The position numbers and the translations under genes are program-made. Below are positions 56,496 to 64,000 of a stretch of 64,000 nt of DNA, piece after piece (within the stretch, counting starts at the first letter, position 1; the number at the start of each line of letters is the position of its first letter). This stretch comes from Candidatus Viadribacter manganicus. GTDB lineage: Bacteria > Pseudomonadota > Alphaproteobacteria > Caulobacterales > Aquidulcibacteraceae. The stretch lies in contig NZ_CP013244.1 in the NCBI RefSeq assembly GCF_001679665.1, positions 2,302,980 to 2,366,979 on the forward strand. Reading direction: 5' to 3'. The notes beneath the pieces are model-generated. The model did not search any database, had not been told where the DNA came from, and saw only the letters and a program-made list of their open reading frames with translations.

Positions 56496-57079
56496 CGCCA
56501 AGCGCGTTCATCGCCGCTGCGTGGATCGTATGGCTGGTCATATGGATTCTCGCGGCGGGTTGGAGCGCGCGCACGGCTTCCCATCATGATCTGGGCGCCG
56601 AAAGCCCGAGCCGCGTGCTGACGTTATCGGCTGTTGTGATGATCCTGGCGTCGTACTGGCCGACGCCACAAGCGCTGATGTGGACCACCACGCGTGAGTT
56701 CGGTTGGGCGATGGCGGGCCTGGTTCTGCTTGGGCTTGGCTTCACCTGGGCGGCGCGTCTTCATCTTGGGCCGCTCTGGTCGAGCACGTCCGCGCCGATC
56801 GAGGATCACCGCATCGTCGACACCGGTCCGTACGGCGTCGTTCGTCATCCGGTGTATGCGGGCCTGCTGCTGGCCGTGGCGTCGACGGCGATCGAGCGCG
56901 GCCGGCTAGAAGCTGTGGCAGGCGCGCTTGTGCTCGTCGCGGCCATCTCGTTGCGCGCCAAGCTTGAAGAGCGGTTCCTGCGGCGCGACCTCGGTGATGA
57001 AGCCTACGCCAACTATCGTCGCCGGGTGCCGATGCTTATTCCGTTCGCGAAATTTGCGCCGCGTGCATCCACCGACTAG
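56492..57079 (+). CDS. Isoprenylcysteine carboxyl methyltransferase-like membrane protein
   Basis: A 195-residue integral membrane protein with about five helices. The C-terminal cytosolic part holds the ICMT/phospholipid methyltransferase motif: VDTGPYGVVRHPVYAGLLL (about 110-128) and LEERFLRRDLGDEAYANYRRRVPMLIPF. The fold binds SAM and methylates a lipid-associated substrate. Bacterial substrates are mostly unknown. It is translationally coupled to the quinone oxidoreductase. Confidence 0.88.
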   Translation: MTPSAFIAAAWIVWLVIWILAAGWSARTASHHDLGAESPSRVLTLSAVVMILASYWPTPQALMWTTTREFGWAMAGLVLLGLGFTWAARLHLGPLWSSTSAPIEDHRIVDTGPYGVVRHPVYAGLLLAVASTAIERGRLEAVAGALVLVAAISLRAKLEERFLRRDLGDEAYANYRRRVPMLIPFAKFAPRASTD

Positions 57080-57131
57080 GTCTGCGACGGATAAGCGATA
57101 TCGCGGACGAATTCGCAGTGTGGAGAACGGC

Positions 57132-58025
57132 ATGAAACGGCGTGGACTTCTGATCGGGGCGCTGCTCGCGCTCGCTGCTTGTGCGACGTCCGCGCAAGAT
57201 GCGCCTCCAGCCGGATTCATCTCAGAGCGGATCAGCGTCGTCACGCGCGGCGCCGGTCGTGACGTCATCTTGATTCCGGGACTTAGCTCCTCGCGCGATA
57301 TCTGGAATGCGACCGCAGACGCGCTTGATGATAGCTATCGCGTCCATTTGGTGCAGTTGAATGGCTTTGCCGGCGCGCCGGTTGGCGCGAATGGCGATGG
57401 TGAGGTAGCCGCGCCTGCTGCAGATGAAATCGCACGCTATATTGGCGAGAACCGTCTCGATGATCCGGCAGTGATCGGCCATTCGATGGGCGGCACCATC
57501 GGCATGATGCTGGCCGCGCGCCACCCGGACTCCGTCGGTAAACTTATGGTCGTCGACATGTTTCCGTTCATGGGCGCCATGTTTGGCGGGCCGGGTGCAA
57601 CAGCTGAGAGTGTGACGCCGATCGCCGATCAAATCCGCGGCGCTATGCGGATGGCGCAGCAGGGCGTTGTCTCGGATCAGACGCGGGCGACAATCGCGAC
57701 GATGGTGCGGACCGAAGCCGCGCGTCCCGAAATTATGGAGCATGCCCGTCAAAGCAATGTCAGCACGATTGCTAACGCATTCCATGAGCTGATCGTCACC
57801 GATTTGCGTCCTGAGCTCGCAAATATTCGCGCGCCACTCACGGTGCTTTACGTAATCCCGCCGCAAGCGCCGGTGACACCAGAGCAATATGACGGGTACA
57901 TGCGCGCTTCGTATGCCAGCGTGCCGACGGCGCGGATTGTCAAAATCGAGGACAGCTACCACTTCATCATGATCGATCAGTTCGATCGCTTCATGGGCGA
58001 AGTGAATGCGTTTCTCGGAAGCTAG
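57132..58025 (+). CDS. Alpha/beta hydrolase, predicted lipoprotein
   Basis: A 297-residue serine hydrolase. The N-terminus MKRRGLLIGALLALAACATS has a lipobox (LAAC). ILIPGLSSSRDIW gives the oxyanion region, GHSMGG carries nucleophile Ser118, and the catalytic His is in DSYHFIMIDQ (about 278). The substrate could be an ester, lactone or lipid. The start at 57132 follows GGAGAACGGC. Its stop shares a CTAG with the convergent hutG. Confidence 0.88.
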   Translation: MKRRGLLIGALLALAACATSAQDAPPAGFISERISVVTRGAGRDVILIPGLSSSRDIWNATADALDDSYRVHLVQLNGFAGAPVGANGDGEVAAPAADEIARYIGENRLDDPAVIGHSMGGTIGMMLAARHPDSVGKLMVVDMFPFMGAMFGGPGATAESVTPIADQIRGAMRMAQQGVVSDQTRATIATMVRTEAARPEIMEHARQSNVSTIANAFHELIVTDLRPELANIRAPLTVLYVIPPQAPVTPEQYDGYMRASYASVPTARIVKIEDSYHFIMIDQFDRFMGEVNAFLGS

Positions 58026-58924
58026 CGCTTCTGAAATCCCGCCAAGACTTCACAGACCCAACGCGCCGCCGTTAGTGCACTGATGGCGGCGACGTCTAGT
58101 GAAGGATCGAACTCGGTGAGATCGACGCTGCGTACTTTAGGGTGGGCGCAGATGAGGCGGGTTGCGTCGAAGAATTCCTGCACTGTAACGCCACCCGGCC
58201 TTGCGCCTGGCGCGCCCGGCATGGCGCTTCGTTCAACCACATCTATATCGAAATCGACGTGGATGACGTCGCAGCGGGCAGCGAGCCGTTCGAGCGCATT
58301 GGCGGCGATCGATGCCAGACCCTGGGCTTTGCAGGCTGCGGCCGTCGCAACATAAATGCCGGCGGCCTTGGCTTTTTCGTGGGCCTTCTTGGTGTTGGCG
58401 AAGGGGAGCAGGCCGATCTGTGCGATGTGCGCGCCCGGCATTCCATCTTCAAGCAGGGCTTGGATCGGGTTGCCGTTGGTGAGACCGCAATCGGTGTCGC
58501 GAAGATCGAAGTGTGCATCGAGCGTGAGAACGCCAACGCGCTGCAGCGATGCGTCCAGCGCGTGTGCGCAGGGACGGGTGATCGCATTGTTCCCGCCGAG
58601 CACGATGCTGAGGTCGTGCTTCTTGGTAAGTGGCGCCAAGGCGGTGACGATCGGGGTCAATGACTCCGCCGGTTGTAGCGTGCTGATATCGACATCCCCG
58701 GCGTCGAATACGCGGAGTGACGACAGGTCTGTTTCAGTTTCGAGATCGTAGACGCTCATCCGCTTCATTGCGGCGCGCACGACGGCGGGGGCTTTGTCGC
58801 AGCCTCCCGGCGTGATTGAACCCAATCCCATTGGAGCGCCGAGCAAGGCCACAGGCGCTGAAGCGTCTTTCGTCAGTAAATCGGCGGACGAGAACCAGGA
58901 ACGGCAGTCAGAATCTGAGGTCAT
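58022..58924 (-). CDS. hutG: Arginase-family formimidoylglutamase-like protein
   Basis: A 300-residue ureohydrolase-fold protein, most likely the last step of histidine degradation because it lies beside hutI, hutU and hutH. Manganese ligands are Asp136, His138 and Asp140 (LDAHFDLRD) and Asp226 and Asp228 (DFDIDVVE). The first canonical ligand, His of GG(D/N)HS, reads Asn113 in [11 protein letters not shown]. That could weaken one metal site or mark a subfamily. Arginase or agmatinase is the alternative call. Only 46 bp separates its start from the divergent hutI. Confidence 0.75.
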   Translation of the reverse strand: MTSDSDCRSWFSSADLLTKDASAPVALLGAPMGLGSITPGGCDKAPAVVRAAMKRMSVYDLETETDLSSLRVFDAGDVDISTLQPAESLTPIVTALAPLTKKHDLSIVLGGNNAITRPCAHALDASLQRVGVLTLDAHFDLRDTDCGLTNGNPIQALLEDGMPGAHIAQIGLLPFANTKKAHEKAKAAGIYVATAAACKAQGLASIAANALERLAARCDVIHVDFDIDVVERSAMPGAPGARPGGVTVQEFFDATRLICAHPKVRSVDLTEFDPSLDVAAISALTAARWVCEVLAGFQKR

Positions 58925-58970
58925 GGCCGGATCATTGGCGCGGCGGTGCGGCCCAGTCTATAGAGCAGCC

Positions 58971-60185
58971 ATGTGGGACACGCTTTGGGTTGACGCGAAC
59001 CTCGCCACGATGGCGCCGGGAAAGCCGTATGGCGCCATTGAGCGTGGCGCGGTGGCGGCGAAAGACGGGCGCATCGCCTGGATTGGCTATGCAGCGGATT
59101 TGCCCAAGCCGCCGGACGAACTCGCGCACGATGTCCGCCGCTGCAACAATTCATGGATCACGCCCGGCTTGGTCGATTGCCACACCCATTTGGTGTTCGG
59201 CGGCGATCGCGCGCGTGAATTTGAGCTTCGCCTGGAGGGCGCGAGCTATGAGGAGATCGCGCGTGCTGGCGGTGGGATTGTGTCCACTGTCGCCGCGACG
59301 CGCGCGGCCACCCGTGAGGAACTGACGGAAAGCGCCGCGCTTCGGCTTGCGGGCCTCACACGCGAAGGCGTGACGACCGTTGAGGTAAAGTCGGGTTACG
59401 GGCTTGATCTCGAGAATGAGTTGAAGATGCTTCGCGCCGCCGGTGATCTAGCGGTGCGCGGCAACGTGCGCGTGAAGCGTACTTTTCTTGGGCTCCACGC
59501 TTTACCGCTTGAATTCAAGGATGATCGCGCGGCGTACGTTCAGCTGGTCGCTGACGTGATGATCCCGGCGGTTGCGGCCGAAGGCGCTGCAGACGCGGTC
59601 GATGCCTTTTGTGAGAATATTGGCTTCACGACTGAGGAAGTAGATTACGTCTTCTCCGCTGCGCGTGCGAGCGGGCTGGAGGTAAAACTCCACGCCGAGC
59701 AGCTCAGCAATCAGCACGGCTCGGCGCTTGCTGCGCGCTATAAAGCGCTTTCGGCCGATCATCTTGAGTACCTGGATGACGCTGGCATTGTCGCAATGGC
59801 GGAGAACGGCACGGTTGCGGTGTTGTTGCCGGGCGCGTTCTATTTTCTGCGTGAGAAGCAGCTGCCGCCGATCGACACGCTGCGCAAAGCCGGCGTGCGC
59901 ATGGCTGTCGCGAGCGATTGTAATCCGGGCACCTCGCCAATGACCTCGCCGCTCATGGCGCTGAATATGGCATGCACCTTGTTCCGCCTCACGCCGGAAG
60001 AGGCGTTGGCGGGCATCACCCGTGAAGGCGCGCGCGCCCTCGGCATTTTGGACGAAGCCGGTACGCTCGAAATTGGCAAGGCAGCCGATCTAGCGATCTG
60101 GGACGTCAAGTCGCCAGCTGAGCTCAGCTATTGGCTCGGCGCACCGCTTTTGCGGGAGCGAGTATTCGCCGGCCGCGTTGTGTGA
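58971..60185 (+). CDS. hutI: Imidazolonepropionase
   Basis: A 404-residue amidohydrolase that opens imidazolone-5-propionate to N-formimidoylglutamate. [23 protein letters not shown] holds the metal-binding HxH and substrate residues. [28 protein letters not shown] and the late Asp in [11 protein letters not shown] complete the site. The ATG at 58971 ([12 protein letters not shown]) begins at similarity; the open frame reaches further up but overlaps hutG. It precedes hutU by 45 bp. Confidence 0.96.
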   Translation: MWDTLWVDANLATMAPGKPYGAIERGAVAAKDGRIAWIGYAADLPKPPDELAHDVRRCNNSWITPGLVDCHTHLVFGGDRAREFELRLEGASYEEIARAGGGIVSTVAATRAATREELTESAALRLAGLTREGVTTVEVKSGYGLDLENELKMLRAAGDLAVRGNVRVKRTFLGLHALPLEFKDDRAAYVQLVADVMIPAVAAEGAADAVDAFCENIGFTTEEVDYVFSAARASGLEVKLHAEQLSNQHGSALAARYKALSADHLEYLDDAGIVAMAENGTVAVLLPGAFYFLREKQLPPIDTLRKAGVRMAVASDCNPGTSPMTSPLMALNMACTLFRLTPEEALAGITREGARALGILDEAGTLEIGKAADLAIWDVKSPAELSYWLGAPLLRERVFAGRVV

Positions 60186-60230
60186 GTGGCTGCGCCGGGG
60201 TAGAAGCGCGCCAAAATTCCTGGAGGAAAC

Positions 60231-61901
60231 ATGGATCTCCGTCGCGATGACTCGCGCGTCATCCGCGCGCCGCATGGCACGACGCTGAGCTGCAAGAGCT
60301 GGCTGACTGAAGCGCCGCTGCGCATGCTGATGAATAATCTTGATCCGGATGTCGCTGAACATCCCGAAGAGCTCGTTGTGTATGGCGGCATTGGCCGCGC
60401 CGCACGCGATTGGAAGAGCTACGACAAGATCGTTGAGACGTTGCGGCGTCTCGAAGACGACGAAACGCTTTTGGTTCAGTCCGGTAAGCCGGTCGGCGTA
60501 TTCAAGACGCACGCGGATGCGCCGCGTGTGTTGCTGGCGAATTCCAACCTCGTGCCGCGTTGGGCGACGTGGGAGCACTTCGACGAACTCGATCGCAAGG
60601 GACTCATGATGTACGGCCAGATGACGGCCGGCTCTTGGATTTACATTGGGACGCAAGGCATCGTGCAGGGCACGTACGAGACGTTTGCCGAAATGGGCCG
60701 CAAGCATTTTGGCGGCGATTGGAAGGGCAAGTGGATTCTGACGGCCGGTCTCGGTGGCATGGGCGGTGCCCAACCTTTGGCTGCGGTGATGGCCGGCGCG
60801 TGCTGCCTGGCTATCGAATGCCAAAGCGATCGCATCGATAAACGTCTGCAGACGCGCTATCTCGATAGGCGCGCCGAAACGCTCGATCAGGCAATGGCGA
60901 TGATCAACGAAGCTTGCGCTAAGGGCGAGGCGATCTCCGTCGGCTTGTTAGGCAATGCGGCTGAAATGTTTCCCGAGATGGTCAAGCGCGGCATTCGCCC
61001 GGACGCTGTCACCGACCAAACCTCGGCGCATGACACGGTGAACGGTTATTTGCCTGCAGGCTGGACTGTGGAGCGCTGGAACAAGACGCGTATCCAAAAT
61101 CCGGAAGCAGTGCGTGAAGCAGCATGCGCGTCGATCGCTGTGCATGTGAAAGCGATGCTTGATTTCCACAATTTGGGCATCCCGACCGTCGATTATGGAA
61201 ACAACATTCGCCAAGTCGCGAAGGACAACGGCGTTGCGGACGCGTTTGCGTATCCAGGTTTCGTGCCGGCTTATGTGCGTCCGCTCTTCTGCCGCGGTGT
61301 TGGGCCGTTCCGTTGGGCGGCGCTCACCGGCAACCCGGACGACATTGCCAAGACCGACGCGAAGGTCAAAGAGCTGATCCCGAACGATGCGCACTTGCAT
61401 CGTTGGCTCGACATGGCGATGGAACGCATCGCGTTCCAAGGCCTGCCGGCGCGCATATGCTGGGTGGGCTTGGGCCAACGTCATCGCCTTGGGCTGGCGT
61501 TCAATGAGATGGTGGCGAAAGGCGAGATCGGTCCGCTTGTGATCGGTCGCGACCACCTCGATTCCGGTTCTGTTGCATCTCCAAATCGCGAGACGGAAAA
61601 GATGCGCGATGGATCGGATGCCGTCAGTGATTGGCCGCTGCTGAACGCGCTGTTGAACACTGCCGGTGGCGCGACTTGGGTGTCGCTGCACCATGGCGGC
61701 GGCGTTGGCATGGGCTATTCGCAACATTCCGGTGTCGTGATCGTGTGCGATGGCACAGAGGCGGCGTCAAAGCGGATTGCGCGCGTGCTCTGGAATGATC
61801 CCGGCACCGGCGTCATGCGCCACGCTGATGCGGGCTATGAGGAAGCCATTGAGTGCGCACGCGAGCAGAAGCTCGATTTGCCGGCGCTGGAGATCCGTTG
61901 A
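60231..61901 (+). CDS. hutU: Urocanate hydratase (urocanase)
   Basis: A 556-residue urocanase that hydrates urocanate to imidazolone propionate, with NAD+ as prosthetic group. [16 protein letters not shown] (here [15 protein letters not shown]), [36 protein letters not shown] and the catalytic Cys block [21 protein letters not shown] are all present. GGAGGAAAC precedes the ATG. Its stop overlaps the hutH start as TGATG. Confidence 0.97.
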   Translation: MDLRRDDSRVIRAPHGTTLSCKSWLTEAPLRMLMNNLDPDVAEHPEELVVYGGIGRAARDWKSYDKIVETLRRLEDDETLLVQSGKPVGVFKTHADAPRVLLANSNLVPRWATWEHFDELDRKGLMMYGQMTAGSWIYIGTQGIVQGTYETFAEMGRKHFGGDWKGKWILTAGLGGMGGAQPLAAVMAGACCLAIECQSDRIDKRLQTRYLDRRAETLDQAMAMINEACAKGEAISVGLLGNAAEMFPEMVKRGIRPDAVTDQTSAHDTVNGYLPAGWTVERWNKTRIQNPEAVREAACASIAVHVKAMLDFHNLGIPTVDYGNNIRQVAKDNGVADAFAYPGFVPAYVRPLFCRGVGPFRWAALTGNPDDIAKTDAKVKELIPNDAHLHRWLDMAMERIAFQGLPARICWVGLGQRHRLGLAFNEMVAKGEIGPLVIGRDHLDSGSVASPNRETEKMRDGSDAVSDWPLLNALLNTAGGATWVSLHHGGGVGMGYSQHSGVVIVCDGTEAASKRIARVLWNDPGTGVMRHADAGYEEAIECAREQKLDLPALEIR

Positions 61902-63385
61902 TGAAACTCACGCTCGCGCAATTGCGGGATATTTGGGCGGGCGCTGGCTCGCTTTCGCTTGATGCGGCGGACTACGCGCGCATCGAAGCATCCGCCAAAA
62001 CCGTCGCTGACGCGCTTAGGTCGGGTAATGCGCTCTACGGTATCAACACTGGCTTTGGTAAGCTCGCTTCGACGCGCATTAGCGATGATAATCTCGCAGC
62101 ATTGCAGCGCAATCTCATCCTCTCTCATGCGGTCGGCGTCGGTCCGGCGCTGAATGAGAGAGTGACGCGATTGGCGCTTGCGATCAAAGTCGTAACGTTG
62201 GCGCAAGGCCGTTCTGGCGTTCGCCGCGTTGTCGTCGACGGCCTTTTGAAGCTGCTGACAAGCGGCGCGCTGCCGGTCATTCCAAGTCAAGGTTCGGTTG
62301 GCGCTTCCGGCGATCTCGCGCCACTTGCGCATTTGGCGTGTCCGCTCCTGGGTGAAGGAGAGGTCCGGCTGGGTGGCGAGACGCTCGCGGCGCGTGACGG
62401 GCTGCAGCGGATTGGTCTTGAGCAGATCGTGTTGGGCCCGAAAGAGGGGCTCGCGCTTATCAACGGCACCCAAATCTCGACCGCGCTCGCGCTGGACGCG
62501 CTGTTCCGTGCGCAGGATGTGTTCAACGCAGCTTTGGTTGCAGGCGCTATGTCCGTTGATGCGCTCAAGGGGACTGATGCGCCATTCGATGAGCGTATTC
62601 ACCTGGCGCGCGGGCAGAAGGGGCAGATCGAAGTCGCTGCGCGCCTGCGCAAATTGATCGAAGGCAGCGCGATCCGCGAAAGCCACCGCAACGCTGTAGA
62701 CGATCCGAGGGTTCAGGATCCGTACTCGCTTCGGTGTCAGCCGCAAGTGATGGGAGCGTGTCTCGACGTGCTCAACAATGCCGCGGCGACGCTTGAGATC
62801 GAAGCCAACGCCGTGACGGATAACCCGTTGGTGTTTGCCGAAGATGGCGTTGTGCTCTCCGGCGGCAATTTCCACGCCGAGCCGGTGGCGTTTGCCGCTG
62901 ACATGATCTCGATGGCCGTAAGCGAGATTGCATCGATCAGTGAACGGCGCATCGCGCTTTTGATTGACCCAGCGCTTTCGGGTTTGCCGCCGTTTCTGAC
63001 GCGCGAAGGCGGTTTGAATTCCGGCTTTATGATCCTACACGTCACCGCGGCGGCGTTGGTGTCGGAGAACAAGACGCTCGCGCATCCCGCGAGCGTGGAT
63101 TCGCTGCCGACGTCCGCGAACCAGGAAGATCATGTCTCGATGGCGACGTTCGCCGGCCGCAAGGCCGGCGACATCGCCACCAATGCCGCGCACGTGATTG
63201 CGATAGAGCTGTTGGCGGCGGCGCAGGGCGTCGATTTTCAGGCGCCTTTGAAAACTTCGCCGGCACTGCAAAAGTCATACGAAAAAGTGCGCGCGGTTTC
63301 CGCGTTCATGCCCACCGATCGCTCATTGGCGGGCGACATCGGCCGGGTGCGTGAGTTGATCGAAGCGAGCGCTTTCGCGGGCTAG
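61901..63385 (+). CDS. hutH: Histidine ammonia-lyase
   Basis: A 494-residue lyase that deaminates histidine to urocanate. The MIO cofactor forms from Ala135-Ser136-Gly137 in SVGASGDLAPLAH. YGINTGFGKLA holds the catalytic Tyr47 and loop. QDPYSLRCQPQVMGA and NSGFMILHVTAAALVSENK mark the substrate and C-terminal blocks. It is slightly short of the usual 505-510 but complete. It is coupled to hutU; its stop shares a CTAG with the convergent truncated gene. Confidence 0.97.
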   Translation: MKLTLAQLRDIWAGAGSLSLDAADYARIEASAKTVADALRSGNALYGINTGFGKLASTRISDDNLAALQRNLILSHAVGVGPALNERVTRLALAIKVVTLAQGRSGVRRVVVDGLLKLLTSGALPVIPSQGSVGASGDLAPLAHLACPLLGEGEVRLGGETLAARDGLQRIGLEQIVLGPKEGLALINGTQISTALALDALFRAQDVFNAALVAGAMSVDALKGTDAPFDERIHLARGQKGQIEVAARLRKLIEGSAIRESHRNAVDDPRVQDPYSLRCQPQVMGACLDVLNNAAATLEIEANAVTDNPLVFAEDGVVLSGGNFHAEPVAFAADMISMAVSEIASISERRIALLIDPALSGLPPFLTREGGLNSGFMILHVTAAALVSENKTLAHPASVDSLPTSANQEDHVSMATFAGRKAGDIATNAAHVIAIELLAAAQGVDFQAPLKTSPALQKSYEKVRAVSAFMPTDRSLAGDIGRVRELIEASAFAG

Positions 63386-64000
63386 CAGCCCATAGGGTCG
63401 GCTTTCCAGCCGATCAGTTCACCGCTTGCGCTTCGCACCTCGGGTGCATCGTAGCACTCGCCGCCTGGCTGTGCGCCCGGCGCACGGACGAATATTGCAA
63501 CGCCCTCACCGGGGACGCGCGAGTCTTCGTTTCGCTGTTGCGATACGGCGCTCTGGGGATTGGCGAAGGATGCGACGCAATCTTGTTCGCCGCCGTCGCC
63601 GCGCATGCGCACGTTCACATTCGAGCCGCTGTGGCGTGCGTAGGTCACCCAGCGCGTCTCCGGAGACTTGGCGATGCACGCGTCAATGTATGGCATCAGT
63701 TCCAGGAGATGGGTATCCCAGCGTTCGATGCCGCACCCGGTCACGGGTTCTTGGCCGCGGGCCTGGATGGTGACGCGCAGGGGATAGCTGGCGCCGTTGA
63801 TGTCGCAATCTTGGGTCACGAAATCGACCGTTAGATCGCCGCTCACAATCTGAGCGCCGCTAGGTGTTGTCTGTGGCGGCGCATACGTCGCGGAGGCGAT
63901 GGTTTCATAGTTCATGCGCAATTCCATCGCATTTGCGGAGGTGTCGGCTATGAACGCGAATTCAGGCGATGTGCCGAAGACATCGAACGAGCCGGTGGGA
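63382..64000 (-). CDS. Uncharacterised protein, truncated by window edge (COG3650-like?)
   Basis: The frame stays open to the right edge of the window (FDVFGTSPEFAFIADTSANAME upstream of the first visible ATG), so the N-terminus lies outside. The visible 205 residues have four or so Cys (TQDCDINGASYPL, VTGCGIERWD, YIDACIAKS, ECYDAPEVRS), suggesting a disulfide-bonded exported protein. FGTSPEF and the CDINGASYPLRVTI / VTGCGI spacing faintly resemble COG3650-type envelope proteins, but this is tentative. It is convergent with hutH. Confidence 0.6.
   Translation of the reverse strand, partial: PTGSFDVFGTSPEFAFIADTSANAMELRMNYETIASATYAPPQTTPSGAQIVSGDLTVDFVTQDCDINGASYPLRVTIQARGQEPVTGCGIERWDTHLLELMPYIDACIAKSPETRWVTYARHSGSNVNVRMRGDGGEQDCVASFANPQSAVSQQRNEDSRVPGEGVAIFVRAPGAQPGGECYDAPEVRSASGELIGWKADPMGC

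Noticed and set aside
61835..62875. A 346-codon minus-strand frame opposite hutH
   Set aside because: Antisense shadow; hutH has complete catalytic motifs on the plus strand.

Overview
The window reads as ordinary chromosome of a GC-rich alphaproteobacterium, most likely Caulobacterales (Hyphomonadaceae-like). This placement is inferred from gene content and style: two DUF5985 genes, an hpf-ptsN pair, a LigD/Ku pair, a biotin-dependent leucine-degradation operon, a rsmB/rpe/heparinase-like neighbourhood and CtrA-like TTAA-N7-TTAA boxes. No 16S gene is present to confirm it. I saw no rRNA, tRNA, CRISPR array, insertion sequence, prophage or plasmid origin. Genes are tightly packed, with many ATGA/TGATG start-stop overlaps and several convergent pairs that share a 4-bp stop overlap.

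Layout. 0-5 kb: end of a DUF885 protein, then a minus-strand run of enoyl-CoA hydratase, DUF72, a GTP-cyclohydrolase-II-like Urc1, Urc4 (DUF1688) and uracil phosphoribosyltransferase. The last three match the yeast URC route of uracil catabolism. 5-10 kb: two tandem paralogous lipoproteins, then ku-ligD (bacterial NHEJ). 10-17 kb: a LysR regulator divergent from a leucine/isovalerate operon (isovaleryl-CoA dehydrogenase, small membrane protein, methylcrotonyl-CoA carboxylase beta, a frameshifted small gene, an inverted-repeat element, carboxylase alpha). 17-19 kb: LbH acyltransferase, ptsN, hpf. 19-28 kb: transporters (EamA, POT), a DUF2785 lipoprotein, a PhoD-like phosphatase, a 650-bp gene-free and hairpin-rich interval, and an M16 peptidase. 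28-34 kb: GST, heparinase-like protein, rpe, rsmB, DUF3108, and a metallo-beta-lactamase-fold protein that has lost its metal motif.

34-44 kb: murI, a solitary DUF262/HNH (GmrSD-type) protein, a phospholipase-C-like/DUF4332 fusion, a TupA-like ATP-grasp protein with two DUF5985 proteins, PhzF, a FabH-like ketosynthase and a photolyase. 44-50 kb: katG, terC, a GNAT acetyltransferase with a broken tandem copy fused to the 3' end of rlmN, then rlmN. 50-58 kb: small membrane proteins, EamA, a superinfection-immunity-like protein, HCCA isomerase, SDR, HxlR regulator, TrmH-type methyltransferase, MliC-like lipoprotein, isoaspartyl peptidase, quinone oxidoreductase, isoprenylcysteine-methyltransferase-like protein and an alpha/beta hydrolase. 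58-63.4 kb: the histidine-utilisation genes hutG, hutI, hutU and hutH. The window ends in a truncated minus-strand gene.

The overall picture is a free-living heterotroph that degrades leucine, histidine and uracil, with peroxide, UV and double-strand-break repair functions. No single large novel system is obvious. The most interesting spots are the bacterial URC cluster, the structured gene-free interval near 24.5-24.9 kb, the solitary GmrSD-like gene, the PLC/DUF4332 fusion with CtrA-like boxes, and three decayed or degenerate genes.
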